Program-made: the position numbers and the translations under genes
The notes under the pieces: model-generated
Database searches by the model: none
What the model was told of the DNA's origin: nothing
Seen by the model: only the letters and a program-made list of their open reading frames with translations
NCBI GenBank assembly: GCA_963826105.1
Contig: CAWGWA010000013.1
Location: 496,001 to 560,000, forward strand
DNA length: 64,000 bases
Source of the DNA: WHTI01 sp963826105
GTDB lineage: Bacteria; Actinomycetota; CADDZG01; WHSQ01
Direction: 5' to 3'
Shown: positions 9,313-17,953 of the stretch, piece after piece
How the letters are laid out: every line of letters begins with the position of its first letter
How positions within the stretch are numbered: position 1 is the stretch's first letter

Positions 9313-9375
9313 GCGTCTCGCCGAGGCGACCCGCTCTCGCCGTCTTCTTCCGTCTAGTCGGGTTACGACGCGCTG
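9313..9375 (+). repeat. 63-bp structured repeat, copy B
   Basis: Second copy of the element at 8397-8459, located between tRNA-Cys and tRNA-Val. Its opening hairpin keeps 8 of 10 pairs around the same GA loop. Two positions change on both arms together (T-A to C-G and C-G to G-C), while two pairs are lost. The 3' half with TCTCGCCGTC and TACGACGCGCTG is nearly unchanged. No gene is evident elsewhere in the 186 bases between the two tRNAs. Confidence 0.7.
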
Positions 9376-9484
9376 AACCCGGTTCGTTTGTTCTTTGGTA
9401 GGCGGCTGACCACTAGGTCGTAGGAGTGGTCGATCGCTTGCTCGAGCACAGGTCGAGCACATGGGCTCTCATGTCGATCATGTG

Positions 9485-9558
9485 TGGGCGGTACTGGGTT
9501 CGAACCAGTGACCCCTACCTTGTCGAGGTAGTGCTCTACCAGACTGAGCTAACCGCCC
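9485..9558 (-). tRNA. tRNA-Val (GAC)
   Basis: On the minus strand the cloverleaf reads GGGCGGT for the acceptor, TTAGCTCAGTCTGGTAGAGC for the D-arm, anticodon stem CTACC/GGTAG with loop TCGACAA (anticodon GAC), T-arm CTGG-TTCGAAC-CCAG, and 3' acceptor ACCGCCC followed by A. CCA is not encoded. It is convergent with tRNA-Cys and lies 17 bases upstream of the amine oxidase stop. Confidence 0.95.
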
Positions 9559-9575
9559 GCGGGGGAGTGAGGATA

Positions 9576-10922
9576 CTACGCAGCCCCTGCGGGACGATCA
9601 TCGAGGATCTCCGCCGCCGCTCTCTCGCCGGCCGCGACCGCGCCCTCCATGTAACCCGTCCATACGTCGGAGGTTTCGGTTCCGGCCCAGTGGATCCGAT
9701 CGAAGGCCGGACGCAGCATCGCGCGGGTGTAGGCCGAGCCAGGTTCCATGAAGCCGGTCGGGCATCCGCGGGTCCACACCTCGGATGACCAGTCCATCTC
9801 AACGAAGTGGGTGGGGTTCGCCGCGCGTGGACCGAAGCACCTCACCAGCGCCTCGATCACCTGAGCTCGACGATCGGATGGAGACAGCGTGCCCAGGTCG
9901 CGAGCCGGTCGGGCGACCGAGAACCCTAAGAGGGCCGGTTGGCCACCGTCGGGGGCCGAATTGTCGAACACGACCGATAGGGGACCATGGGTGGCGACCA
10001 CCTCGCCCGAGTAGCCCGCGTCCCTCCAGAAGGCGTGGTCGTAGAGGACGTGGAATTTGGTCGTGGCGCCCATAGGGAAACGCTGCGTCAATGCGTCGCG
10101 AAGGGCCGGCATCGGAGGGTCGAACGCGATCCTCCCGGCGAGGAGAGGCGGAACCGCGACGATGACGTGATCGCTGCGCCACTCCCCGGCGTCGGAATGC
10201 ACGCTGACCTCGTTGGAATGTTGCTCGATGCTCCTCACCGGCGCGTCGAGCACCACTCGATCGCCCAGGATGTTGGCGAGCCCATGAGCGACCTGCTGAG
10301 ACCCTTGGACGAAGCGCGTCTGTTGCGCGGCGCCTTCGATCTCGACCAGGCTGGTTAGCCCTCCACCGGCGCGAACGTACGCGAGGAAGTAGTGCATCGA
10401 CACTTCGTTGGATTCGGCGCCGAAGACGACCCGTACCGCTGCTTCCACTACGTCTCTGACCTTCGATGAAGGAACGTGTTTCCTCATCCACTCGCCGAAG
10501 CTCTGCCGATCCCAATCCGTCTGACTCTCGTCGAAGGCGGCCGCTAGCTTCTCAACCTTTGTGATCGTTCTCTGCAGGACTATCAGTTGGAACGGTGGCA
10601 TCGACGGGATCGACGCCTTGTAGGTCGAGATCACCCCGCGGACGTCCAGCACCTTGGTTCCCTGATGGAACGTCGGGAAGGTGTCGAGGCCGAACTCCTT
10701 AACGAGTGCGTGCATCCGTGTTTGGGTCGGGCCGAGCCACTGTCCTCCGAGATCGAAGTAGGCATCCCCGATGACGCGTGTGTAGGTTCGGCCCCCGACG
10801 CGATCACGCGCCTCGAGAACCGTTACGGATCGTCCCGCCTCGGCCAGAGAGCGGGCGGCGGTCAATCCGGATAAGCCGGCCCCGACCACGGTGACGTCGC
10901 TCTTATGCATGCCTTGCAGCAT
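9576..10922 (-). CDS. Flavin amine oxidase family protein
   Basis: FAD-dependent oxidase of the monoamine oxidase group, about 448 aa and intact. The N-terminal dinucleotide fold VTVVGAGLSGLTAARSLAEAG and EARDRVGGRT bind FAD. The C-terminal FAD motif is IHWAGTETSDVWTGYMEGAVAAGERAA, typical of MAO-type enzymes that oxidise amines to imines. VFGAESNEVSMHYFLAYVR is also characteristic. No signal peptide. ATG at 10922, or ATG 10910 (MHKSDVTVVG) which has GCAAGG just upstream, could be the start. Substrate unknown. It is divergent from another flavin oxidoreductase, hinting at shared amine or amino acid catabolism. Confidence 0.9.
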   Translation of the reverse strand: MLQGMHKSDVTVVGAGLSGLTAARSLAEAGRSVTVLEARDRVGGRTYTRVIGDAYFDLGGQWLGPTQTRMHALVKEFGLDTFPTFHQGTKVLDVRGVISTYKASIPSMPPFQLIVLQRTITKVEKLAAAFDESQTDWDRQSFGEWMRKHVPSSKVRDVVEAAVRVVFGAESNEVSMHYFLAYVRAGGGLTSLVEIEGAAQQTRFVQGSQQVAHGLANILGDRVVLDAPVRSIEQHSNEVSVHSDAGEWRSDHVIVAVPPLLAGRIAFDPPMPALRDALTQRFPMGATTKFHVLYDHAFWRDAGYSGEVVATHGPLSVVFDNSAPDGGQPALLGFSVARPARDLGTLSPSDRRAQVIEALVRCFGPRAANPTHFVEMDWSSEVWTRGCPTGFMEPGSAYTRAMLRPAFDRIHWAGTETSDVWTGYMEGAVAAGERAAAEILDDRPAGAA

Positions 10923-10971
10923 CTACGGAAGGGGTCCGGTTGTGAAGAGCCGCTTCAACTAACCTTCGGGG

Positions 10972-12159
10972 ATGAAGTACATCGACGGTCCGCCCAAGAG
11001 CGCGGAGACGATCGTGATCGGGGGAGGCGTCGTGGGAGCCGCGACCGCCTTCTACGCCGCCCGTGCCGGTTTCGACGTGACGCTCGTGGAGAAACGTCCG
11101 GCGTTGTGCACCTTGACGACACCCGCATCGACGGGCGCCTTCCGTCTCCAGTTCGACAACCTCGAGGAGCTGACCCTCGTCCGTGAGTCCGTGGAGCTGT
11201 TCCTCAACTTCGAGGACGCGACGGAGCAGTCGGACTACTCGCTCGATGTCAAGCAGCAGGGTTATCTGTGGGTCACCACCGATGAGGATCGTGCGGCGAG
11301 GGCACGCGAGCTCGTCGACCTGCAGCACTCGTGGGGGCAGACCGACATCGAATTGATCGAAGGCGATGAGATTCAGGAGCGCTGGCCTTACGTGACCGAG
11401 GATGCAGTCCTCGCCCGGTTCCGTGCCGGCGATGGATTCCTCGATCCGAAGGCACTGACGATGGGTCTAGCGGCGTCATCCGGGGCGAAGGTGGTGACGT
11501 CGTGCGGGGTGATGGGATTCAGCGTGGAGGGTGGTCGGCTGCGTGGCGTGCAGACGTCGGCTGGGGAGATCTCGTGCGAGCGAGCGGTGATCGCGGCGGG
11601 ACCGTTCTCAGGGGTGGTCTCGAAGATGGCAGGTTTCGATCTCCCGGTAGTAACCGTGCCGCGTCAGAAACTGGTAATGCCCGAGGTCCCGTTGGTGCCG
11701 CCCGACGCCCCGATGACGATCGACGATGACACCGGTGCTCACTGGCGTCCGGCGTTGAGCGGCGCGTATGTGTTGTTCACCGACCCTCGAACCGAGCCGA
11801 CTGAGCCGTCCGATGACGTGCCCGGCGATCACCGAGCCATCTTCCAGTTACTCGATCCCGACTCTCCCTTCTCGGTGGCGCGCATCGCTCCCTTCTGGCG
11901 CGACATCTGGAGCAGGAACTCGGTCAACTGGATGCTTCAGACCGGGCAGTACACGATCACCCCGGATCACCGTCCGTTGCTCGGCCCGACTCCCATCGAA
12001 GGTTTGTTCGTGAACAGCGGGTACAGCGGACACGGGATCATGGGCAGCGCCGCGGGGAGCAGACACATGGTCGATGTGATGAGCGGATCGATCGACGGAG
12101 CCGACAACCCGTTCGCGCTCGAGCGGAACTTTGCTCCGCGCGATCTCGACGTCCTCTAA
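10972..12159 (+). CDS. DAO-family FAD-dependent oxidoreductase (sarcosine/D-amino-acid oxidase-like)
   Basis: Intact 395-aa flavoprotein. The FAD-binding fold is TIVIGGGVVGAATAFYAARAGFDVTLVEK near the N-terminus. The C-terminal segment TITPDHRPLLGPTPIEGLFVNSGYSGHGIMGSAAGSRHMVD is the usual DAO-family end, with the GHG loop near the flavin. These enzymes oxidise secondary amines or D-amino acids. The substrate cannot be named from the sequence. Its 3' end overlaps the crotonase stop by 4 bases on the opposite strand. Confidence 0.88.
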   Translation: MKYIDGPPKSAETIVIGGGVVGAATAFYAARAGFDVTLVEKRPALCTLTTPASTGAFRLQFDNLEELTLVRESVELFLNFEDATEQSDYSLDVKQQGYLWVTTDEDRAARARELVDLQHSWGQTDIELIEGDEIQERWPYVTEDAVLARFRAGDGFLDPKALTMGLAASSGAKVVTSCGVMGFSVEGGRLRGVQTSAGEISCERAVIAAGPFSGVVSKMAGFDLPVVTVPRQKLVMPEVPLVPPDAPMTIDDDTGAHWRPALSGAYVLFTDPRTEPTEPSDDVPGDHRAIFQLLDPDSPFSVARIAPFWRDIWSRNSVNWMLQTGQYTITPDHRPLLGPTPIEGLFVNSGYSGHGIMGSAAGSRHMVDVMSGSIDGADNPFALERNFAPRDLDVL

Positions 12160-12926
12160 CCGACCGCGCGGCCCCCGCGCCCCTCGCCTCCGCTGAAGCG
12201 CGCCGCTCCTCCGGCCGTTTCCCCGGAGGCGATCGTTTGGAGGCCGCGGGCAAGCTCGTTGGCGGTCGCCGCTTCGACGTCGAGATCCCATTGTTCGTAA
12301 GACGACAGACGATCGTTCCTCAAACAGGTCTGAGGGAAGGCTGCGATGGTGCGGGCCAGATCGATCGCACCGGCAAGCGCTTCACCGGGTTCGGTAAGAC
12401 GGTTGACCAATCCGATAGCAACCGCCTCATCGCCCGAGACCCCCCGGCCGGTGAGGATCAGATCGAGTGCACGGCTGTGTCCGATCAAGCGCGGCAGACG
12501 TACCGTGCCGAGGTCGATCAGCGGAACGCCGAAGCGCCGGCAGTAGATGCCGAAGGTCGCGTCGCTCGCAGCGACCCGAAGATCGCACCAGACCGCCAAC
12601 TCGAACCCACCCGCAACCGCGTGGCCCTCGACCGCGGCGATCACCGGCTTCTCGAGGAGCATGCGGGTCGGACCCATGGGGCCGTCGCCTTCTTCGGTGA
12701 TGTTCGGAGTGCGACCTTCGGAGATCGCCTTGAGATCCGCCCCCGCGCAGAAGGTTCCGCCGGCTCCCGTGAGGATCCCGACCTTGAGATCGGGATCGGA
12801 CTCGAACTCCCGGAACGCCGCCACCAGGGCCTCTGCGGTGTCACGATCGACCGCGTTCCGTACCTCCGGCCGATCGATGGAGACGATCGCGATCTCATCC
12901 TGGGTCTCGTAGCTCACCGCGGGCAT
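12156..12926 (-). CDS. Enoyl-CoA hydratase/isomerase family protein (crotonase)
   Basis: A 256-aa crotonase-fold protein. The CoA and oxyanion-hole motifs are GAGGTFCAGADLKAIS and VEGHAVAGGFELAVWCDLR. A catalytic acidic-residue region follows in FGVPLIDLGTVRLPRLIGHSRALDLILTGR. These enzymes act on acyl-CoA thioesters, mostly hydrating enoyl-CoA in beta-oxidation; crotonase reactions vary, so the substrate is open. The start ATG at 12926 has a GGAGG-like site (rc of ggcctcct) 7 bases upstream. It is convergent with the DAO-family gene. Confidence 0.88.
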   Translation of the reverse strand: MPAVSYETQDEIAIVSIDRPEVRNAVDRDTAEALVAAFREFESDPDLKVGILTGAGGTFCAGADLKAISEGRTPNITEEGDGPMGPTRMLLEKPVIAAVEGHAVAGGFELAVWCDLRVAASDATFGIYCRRFGVPLIDLGTVRLPRLIGHSRALDLILTGRGVSGDEAVAIGLVNRLTEPGEALAGAIDLARTIAAFPQTCLRNDRLSSYEQWDLDVEAATANELARGLQTIASGETAGGAARFSGGEGRGGRAVG

Positions 12927-12980
12927 AGCGGCCTCCTAAGGGCTGAGAATTGAGGAGCAACTCAGCCTAAGCTGGCCTTT

Positions 12981-14048
12981 ATGCGTCGGTCATCCAGTGC
13001 CCGGAGTGCTGAGATCTGGGGGCGCACCTTCCCCAGGGCCTTTCGCCTCGCGCACCTTCTCGTGGGTGATCTTCAGCTCGCCGAGCGGATCGCAGAGAGA
13101 ACCTTCGTCCGATCGCATGTTCGGTACAGGAATGTCTCCGGTGATGAGGGGCACGAACGATGGACCCTACGAACCGTGGTGAGACTCAGCCACTCCCGTG
13201 TGCGTTTGCAGGCCTTCAGGCGCCGAACCACGCGGCCCTCGGATCCGCTCAGCACTCTTCGGTTCCGCAGGCGGGCGGCATACGTTCTATCGGTCTACGA
13301 GGATCTCGACGCCGGCGCTATGGCCCATGCGCTCGACTGTTCACCGGGTGGAGCGATCGCGCTCCTCGAGGGGGCCGAGAGATCGTTCATGAAGTCGGGG
13401 GTCGAACCACCGAGCCGTGTCCAGTTGAGCCGACACGGGGCCGAGCTCCCGGTACCTCCGCTCAAGATCAGAGCACTGAAGCGAGCGTCGCGCTCAAGGG
13501 CGGTGTCGTCCATCGCGACCGTGATGTTCCTTCTGGTATCCGGCTTCGTCGGTGTGCGATCACTGACGGCATCAAACACTCCTGAAGTGGATGACATCCG
13601 GGTTCCGGGTCTGCAAGACGCCTCCGACTCGCGGACCGACCTGGCGAGCTTCGGAGCGCCGGGCTGGTGCCCATCTCTGGCGGGGACCAGCCGGTTCGAG
13701 CCGCAGACAGCCGGCGCGTTCGGGGAAACCGTCATTCGGTTCGATATCGCGCTTGCCCGGCGCGGCTACCAGCAGACGATCGATGCACTCATCCATCGCT
13801 CTCCGGGAGCTCCTCCCGTACATGAATGGCCGCATCATGGATCGTCAAGTGGACTGGGAGTCATCCAGATCACGGGTGGATCCGCCGACCCGGACCTGGT
13901 CAGGACGTGCGGCCGAGAGGTGGCCCGGCGCTCTATCAAGACTGAGGTTTTTCAGCGTGGCGACGACGCGGAGGCCGGAGTGGTGATCGCGTTTTACATG
14001 GTGATGGTCGATGACGATTGGAGGGTCTGGGGGTCGTCAGGGCTCTGA
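12981..14048 (+). CDS. Sigma-70/ECF-like protein with a transmembrane segment and extracytoplasmic C-terminal domain
   Basis: The first 130 residues resemble a degenerate SigE-type ECF sigma factor: FRLAHLLVGDLQLAERIAERTFVRS matches region 2, and RRRAAYVLSVYEDLDAGAMAHALDCSPGGAIALLEGAERSF matches region 4 with its helix-turn-helix. A hydrophobic helix follows at about residues 167-190 (SIATVMFLLVSGFVGVRSL), then about 165 residues of unknown fold with two Cys. It is a membrane-tethered sigma-like protein; whether it still binds RNA polymerase is unknown. The PP2C-type phosphatase gene begins 98 bases downstream, suggesting a signalling pair. Not assigned to a named family. Confidence 0.6.
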   Translation: MRRSSSARSAEIWGRTFPRAFRLAHLLVGDLQLAERIAERTFVRSHVRYRNVSGDEGHERWTLRTVVRLSHSRVRLQAFRRRTTRPSDPLSTLRFRRRAAYVLSVYEDLDAGAMAHALDCSPGGAIALLEGAERSFMKSGVEPPSRVQLSRHGAELPVPPLKIRALKRASRSRAVSSIATVMFLLVSGFVGVRSLTASNTPEVDDIRVPGLQDASDSRTDLASFGAPGWCPSLAGTSRFEPQTAGAFGETVIRFDIALARRGYQQTIDALIHRSPGAPPVHEWPHHGSSSGLGVIQITGGSADPDLVRTCGREVARRSIKTEVFQRGDDAEAGVVIAFYMVMVDDDWRVWGSSGL

Positions 14049-14146
14049 TCCGAGGACCATCGTTTCCCCTGCGCGATAGGCTAATCGAGAGGGTCCAGCA
14101 GGTCCAAGCACGGCGGCGGTGGATCCGCCTGTCGTGGGAACGGAGA

Positions 14147-15859
14147 ATGGAGTTGGCTTCCGCTTCCGCGCATGCGAACTGGGGAGAAGAGCGGCTACTT
14201 CTGGCACTTGAAGCTGGAGGTATGGGTACCTGGGAATGGGACATCTCCTCGGGTGAACTCATCTGGTCCAGCGGATTGGGACCGATACTCGGTTTGGGCG
14301 AGGGTGAATCGCCCGCGGGCTTCGACGGCTTCATGGCCCTCGTGCATCCGGACGATCGGGACGCGGTCATGGCATCGATCCAGACGGCTATCGATGAACG
14401 TGGAGATGCTTCGACTGAGTTCCGGGTTCCATGGAGCGACGGAACCGACCATTGGGTAATGGGTCGCGGTGCGGTTCTGACCGACGCCAGTAACAACCCC
14501 ATCTCGATGATCGGTTTCGCGCTGGACGTCACCGAGGGGAAACGTGCCGTAGAGATCGAACGGTCGGCGCGCTCGAGCGAAGGCAGAAGAGGCGAGCGCA
14601 CGACTCGCGTTCCTGGCCGAAGCGACGAGGAGTGGTGTCGTTGTCCCTGAGCTACAAGGAGACCCTCGAGCGCATCACGACCCTCGCCGTTCCCCGGTCT
14701 GGCCGATTGGTGCGGTGTCGATCTGATCAGAAGTGATGGAACTTCAGAATGGGTCGCCGGGCGTTCACGTGGACCCCACGAAAGACGACCTGATCCGATC
14801 ACTGCGCGCGAATTACCCGACCGATATGGAAAGTGACGCGATGAAGCTCTTGCTGAGGACGGGCGAAGGCCAGCTCTATCCCGAGGTCACGGACGAGATG
14901 ATCGAGCAGGGAGCAAAGGACAAGAGACATGCGGAGACGCTCAGGGCACTCGGACTCACCTCCATCCTCGTGGTGCCCATGTCGGCACGGGGCCGCATCA
15001 TCGGGCTTCTAACGCTGGCGAGCTCATCCCCGGACCGTCATTTCGACGAACAAGACCTGGAGTTCGCCGGCGAGATCGGACGGCGTTGCGCCATCGCCGT
15101 TGAGAACTCTCGTCTGTACGAAGAACGAGCTCAGATCGCGAAGATCTTGCAGCAGCGCCGTCCTCCCGGCTGCTTTGCCGAACATAGATGGCATCTCGAT
15201 GGCGGCTTCCTATCTCCCGGCTGGCGAAGGGAACGAGGTAGGGAGGCGACTTCTACGACGTCTTCGAGACGGCCTCCGGAAGTTGGGGCGTCGTGATCGG
15301 CGACGTCTGTGGCAAAGGAGCAAATGCCGCGGTACTTACGGGGCTGGCCCGCCACACGATCAGAGCGGCCGCCCTCAATTCTCCGCGGCCCGATGAAGTT
15401 CTGCCCGTTGTCAATGCTGCGATCCTGCGTGAGTCCGGAGACTCGGAGTTCGTGACCATGGCGTACGGATGCCTCGAGAGGAACCACGCGGAAGGTTTCG
15501 TCGCTTGGATCTCCAGATCGGGCCACCCGGTCCCCATGGTCGTTCGGGCCGACGGTCGCGTTGAACAGGTTGGGCCGGGCGGCACTCTGCTCGGCGTACT
15601 TGACGCCATCGAAGTTGAGGTCGACGAGGTATCGCTGTCGGCAGGCGATGCGATCGTCTTCTATACCGACGGAGTGCTCGAGGCCCGGGACTGACGGCGA
15701 CATCTTTGGTGAGGATCGGTTGGTCGAGGTCCTGGAGGCATGTGGGGGACTCGACCCTGAGACGCTGACCCAGAAGGTTGAGCAGGCGGTGCTTGCTTTC
15801 GCCGGCGAGGCCGGGATGACATCGCCATGCTCACCCTCCGGGTCGACGACCTCAGTTAA
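14147..15859 (+). CDS. PAS-GAF-SpoIIE (PP2C) serine phosphatase, RsbU-like, with several frame changes
   Basis: Cytoplasmic stress-type phosphatase, about 570 codons when the frames are joined. Order: PAS_3 domain (ALEAGGMGTWEWDISSGEL, ALVHPDDRDAV, GFALDVTEGKR); GAF domain (LGLTSILVVPMSARGRIIGLLTLAS, DLEFAGEIGRRCAIAVENSRLYEERA); then the PP2C-type SpoIIE domain with PAALPNIDGISMAASYLPA, GGDFYDVF, VIGDVCGKGANAAVLTGLARH, GHPVPMVV and DAIVFYTDGVLEA. The metal-binding aspartates are kept. Frame changes lie near 14580, between 14640 and 14735, and near 15150, 15240, 15695 and 15810. The restored end is MLTLRVDDLS with TAA at 15857. Such proteins usually dephosphorylate anti-anti-sigma factors; the partner here is not seen. 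Confidence 0.82.
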
Positions 15860-15909
15860 CGAGTGGGTTGAGTGCTGCCTCCTCCGGCCCGATTGAGTAG
15901 CCTGCGCTG

Positions 15910-16438
15910 ATGAGCGCAACTGGTCTGTATGCGGTAACCGTCATCGGCAACGACCGCTCCGGCATCGTCGCGGGGGTCACCAAGGCACTATTCGAAACGG
16001 GCTGCAATCTCGAGGACGCGACGTCGACGATCCTGCGGGGCCATTTCTCGATGATGCTCGTCGTGTCGTCGGCCGCCGATGCGGACGAGATCGAGCGCGC
16101 TTTGGCAGACGTTGGCTCAGAGCTGGGGGTGACGATCACGGTCGCGGCCGGTCGAAGAGGCGGCCCTCGACTTCGACGCCCCGACCCACATGGTCTCGGT
16201 CTACGGAGCCGACCACCCAGGGATCGTGTTCCGCATCTCACAAGCGCTCGCGGAGGCAGGTGCGAATGTGACCGACATGACCTCTCGGATCATCGGTTCG
16301 GCCGATGAACCCGTTTATGCACTGATGCTCGAGGTGGCCGCCTCGGCGGATGCCGACCTCGAGGAGAAGCTCACGGACATCGCCTCCGAGATCGGCGTGG
16401 ACGTCAGCGTCCACCCGATCGAGGCGGACATCCTCTAG
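15910..16438 (+). CDS. Double-ACT-domain protein, GcvR-like, one frame change near 16150
   Basis: Two ACT domains in tandem: LYAVTVIGNDRSGIVAGVTKALFETGCNLED at the start, and HMVSVYGADHPGIVFRISQALAEAGANVTDM after about residue 95. The second copy is in another frame; a one-base correction near 16150 joins them through VEEAALDFDAPT. Two ACT domains and no other domain is the layout of glycine cleavage regulators of the GcvR type; ligand binding (glycine or another amino acid) is inferred. It ends 4 bases before the def start, so they are probably co-transcribed. Confidence 0.82.
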
Positions 16439-16442
16439 CTCC

Positions 16443-16952
16443 GTGGCGATACGTCCAGTGCTCAGGATCCCCGACCGGGTCCTCAAGCGGATCGCGGAAC
16501 CCATGGGGGAGACATCCGATGAGGAGCTCGTCGCTGATCTGATCGACACGATGCGCGCCTCACCCGGTTGCGTCGGGCTCGCCGCCCCCCAGATCGGGGT
16601 TTCGCGGAGAGCCTTCGCCCTCGATGTCACCGGCCACCCCAAGACGAGAACCTGCCACGGACTCGTTGTCGTGTTCGATCCCGTGCTGCTCGAGTCGAGT
16701 GGGCGGGAGCTCGGACGCGAGGGGTGCATGAGCGTTCCGGACCTGACCGCCAACGTCGTCCGGGCCCAGAGGGTGGTGATCGGGGGGCGGAGCCCTGAGA
16801 ATGAGGAGCTCAGGTTCGACACCGATGCGTTCGAGGCCAGGGCGCTTCAGCACGAACTCGACCACCTCGACGGCCTCCTCATCCTCGACCGGGTCGCATC
16901 GCTGGCCACCGACGTCTTCCGGAGGAAGGTGTACCAGGACCCACGTGCCTAG
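16443..16952 (+). CDS. def: Peptide deformylase
   Basis: Metalloenzyme that removes the N-formyl group from new proteins. All three motifs are present: GCVGLAAPQIGV (motif 1), EGCMSVPD (motif 2, metal Cys) and QHELDHLDG (motif 3, HExxH metal site). The length of about 169 aa is normal. The GTG at 16443 (VAIRPVLRIPD) was chosen because it lies just upstream of the conserved N-terminus and 5 bases after the ACT gene stop; the frame is open further upstream but without conserved residues. Confidence 0.94.
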   Translation: MAIRPVLRIPDRVLKRIAEPMGETSDEELVADLIDTMRASPGCVGLAAPQIGVSRRAFALDVTGHPKTRTCHGLVVVFDPVLLESSGRELGREGCMSVPDLTANVVRAQRVVIGGRSPENEELRFDTDAFEARALQHELDHLDGLLILDRVASLATDVFRRKVYQDPRA

Positions 16953-16963
16953 GTGTTTGCGGG

Positions 16964-16981
16964 TATGCAGGATTCTGCATA
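16964..16981. promoter_or_regulatory. Likely ArgR operator (ARG box) before argC
   Basis: A perfect inverted repeat, TATGCAG - GATT - CTGCATA, ends 12 bases before the argC ATG. Its GCAT-type half sites and 18-bp length suit an actinobacterial ArgR box, and argR is part of the operon it would control. A further partial half site (TTGCAG) follows at 16985-16990. Binding is inferred. Confidence 0.65.
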
Positions 16982-16993
16982 TAGTTGCAGACC

Positions 16994-17953
16994 ATGGGAC
17001 AGCAGGTAGCGGTACTAGGCGCATCGGGATACAGCGGGGGCGAGCTGCTGAGGCTTCTCGCGGCCCATCCCGCCTTGTCGCTGGGCCCCGTGGCGGCCGA
17101 CCGGGCCCGGGGCACGGGGGTGGCCTCGTCGCATCCCCACCTGGGGGCGGGGGGCACGTTCGCGTCGCCGGACGAGGCGGTCGCGGCCGAGGTCGACGTC
17201 CTCTTCTCGTGTCTGCCCTCGGGCGCGTTGGAGGAGTTGGGGGAGCCGGCTGCGAGCCTGGTCGTAGACCTCTCGGATGACCATCGTGCCGATGAGGGGT
17301 GGATCTACGGCCTTACCGAGTACGTGCGGGATCGACTTCCGGGTGCCACCAGGATCGCCAACCCCGGCTGCTACCCAACCGCGTCGCTCCTGAGTCTGGT
17401 TCCGTTCGCCGCCGCCGGCCTGATCGAGGCACCGGTCGTGATCGATGCCATCTCCGGAACTTCGGGCGCGGGGCGTAAGGCGGACGATGCATATTCGCTC
17501 GCGAGCCTGAGTGGATCGATCAAGGCCTACGGGACAACGACCCACCGGCACGTGCCCGAGATCGAGCGCGGACTGGCGAGCTTCGGGGGCCTGGACATCG
17601 CGGTGTCGTTCACTCCCCATCTGGCTCCTATGCCGCGCGGCCTGCTGGTAACCGCCCGCGCCAAGCTGACCGTCGAGCTCGACGATGCCGGCGCCTTAGA
17701 CGTGCTGGGCCACGCGTACGCCGGGGAGCCGTACGTCGAGGTCATCGAGGGATGGCCGGAGACGAAGGCGGTGTCGGGTTCGAACCGCGCGATCGTGTCC
17801 GCGCGCGTCGACGAGCGCGCCGGCTTCCTCATCTGCTCGTGCGCCATCGACAACCTCGTGAAAGGCGCCGCCGGGCAGGCCTTGCAGAATGCCAACCTGG
17901 CGCTTGGGCTCGAGGAGTCACTCGGTCTCTCGACGGTGGGGGTGTGGCCGTGA
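16994..17953 (+). CDS. argC: N-acetyl-gamma-glutamyl-phosphate reductase
   Basis: Third step of arginine synthesis: NADPH reduction of N-acetylglutamyl phosphate. The NADPH fold VAVLGASGYSGGELLRLL opens the protein, and the active-site cysteine is in IANPGCYPTA (Cys about 126). ISGTSGAGRKADDAY and THRHVPEI are further family signatures. It is intact with about 319 aa. The ATG at 16994 (MGQQVAVLG) is preferred over a TTG 9 bases upstream. Its stop overlaps the argJ GTG. Confidence 0.95.
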   Translation: MGQQVAVLGASGYSGGELLRLLAAHPALSLGPVAADRARGTGVASSHPHLGAGGTFASPDEAVAAEVDVLFSCLPSGALEELGEPAASLVVDLSDDHRADEGWIYGLTEYVRDRLPGATRIANPGCYPTASLLSLVPFAAAGLIEAPVVIDAISGTSGAGRKADDAYSLASLSGSIKAYGTTTHRHVPEIERGLASFGGLDIAVSFTPHLAPMPRGLLVTARAKLTVELDDAGALDVLGHAYAGEPYVEVIEGWPETKAVSGSNRAIVSARVDERAGFLICSCAIDNLVKGAAGQALQNANLALGLEESLGLSTVGVWP

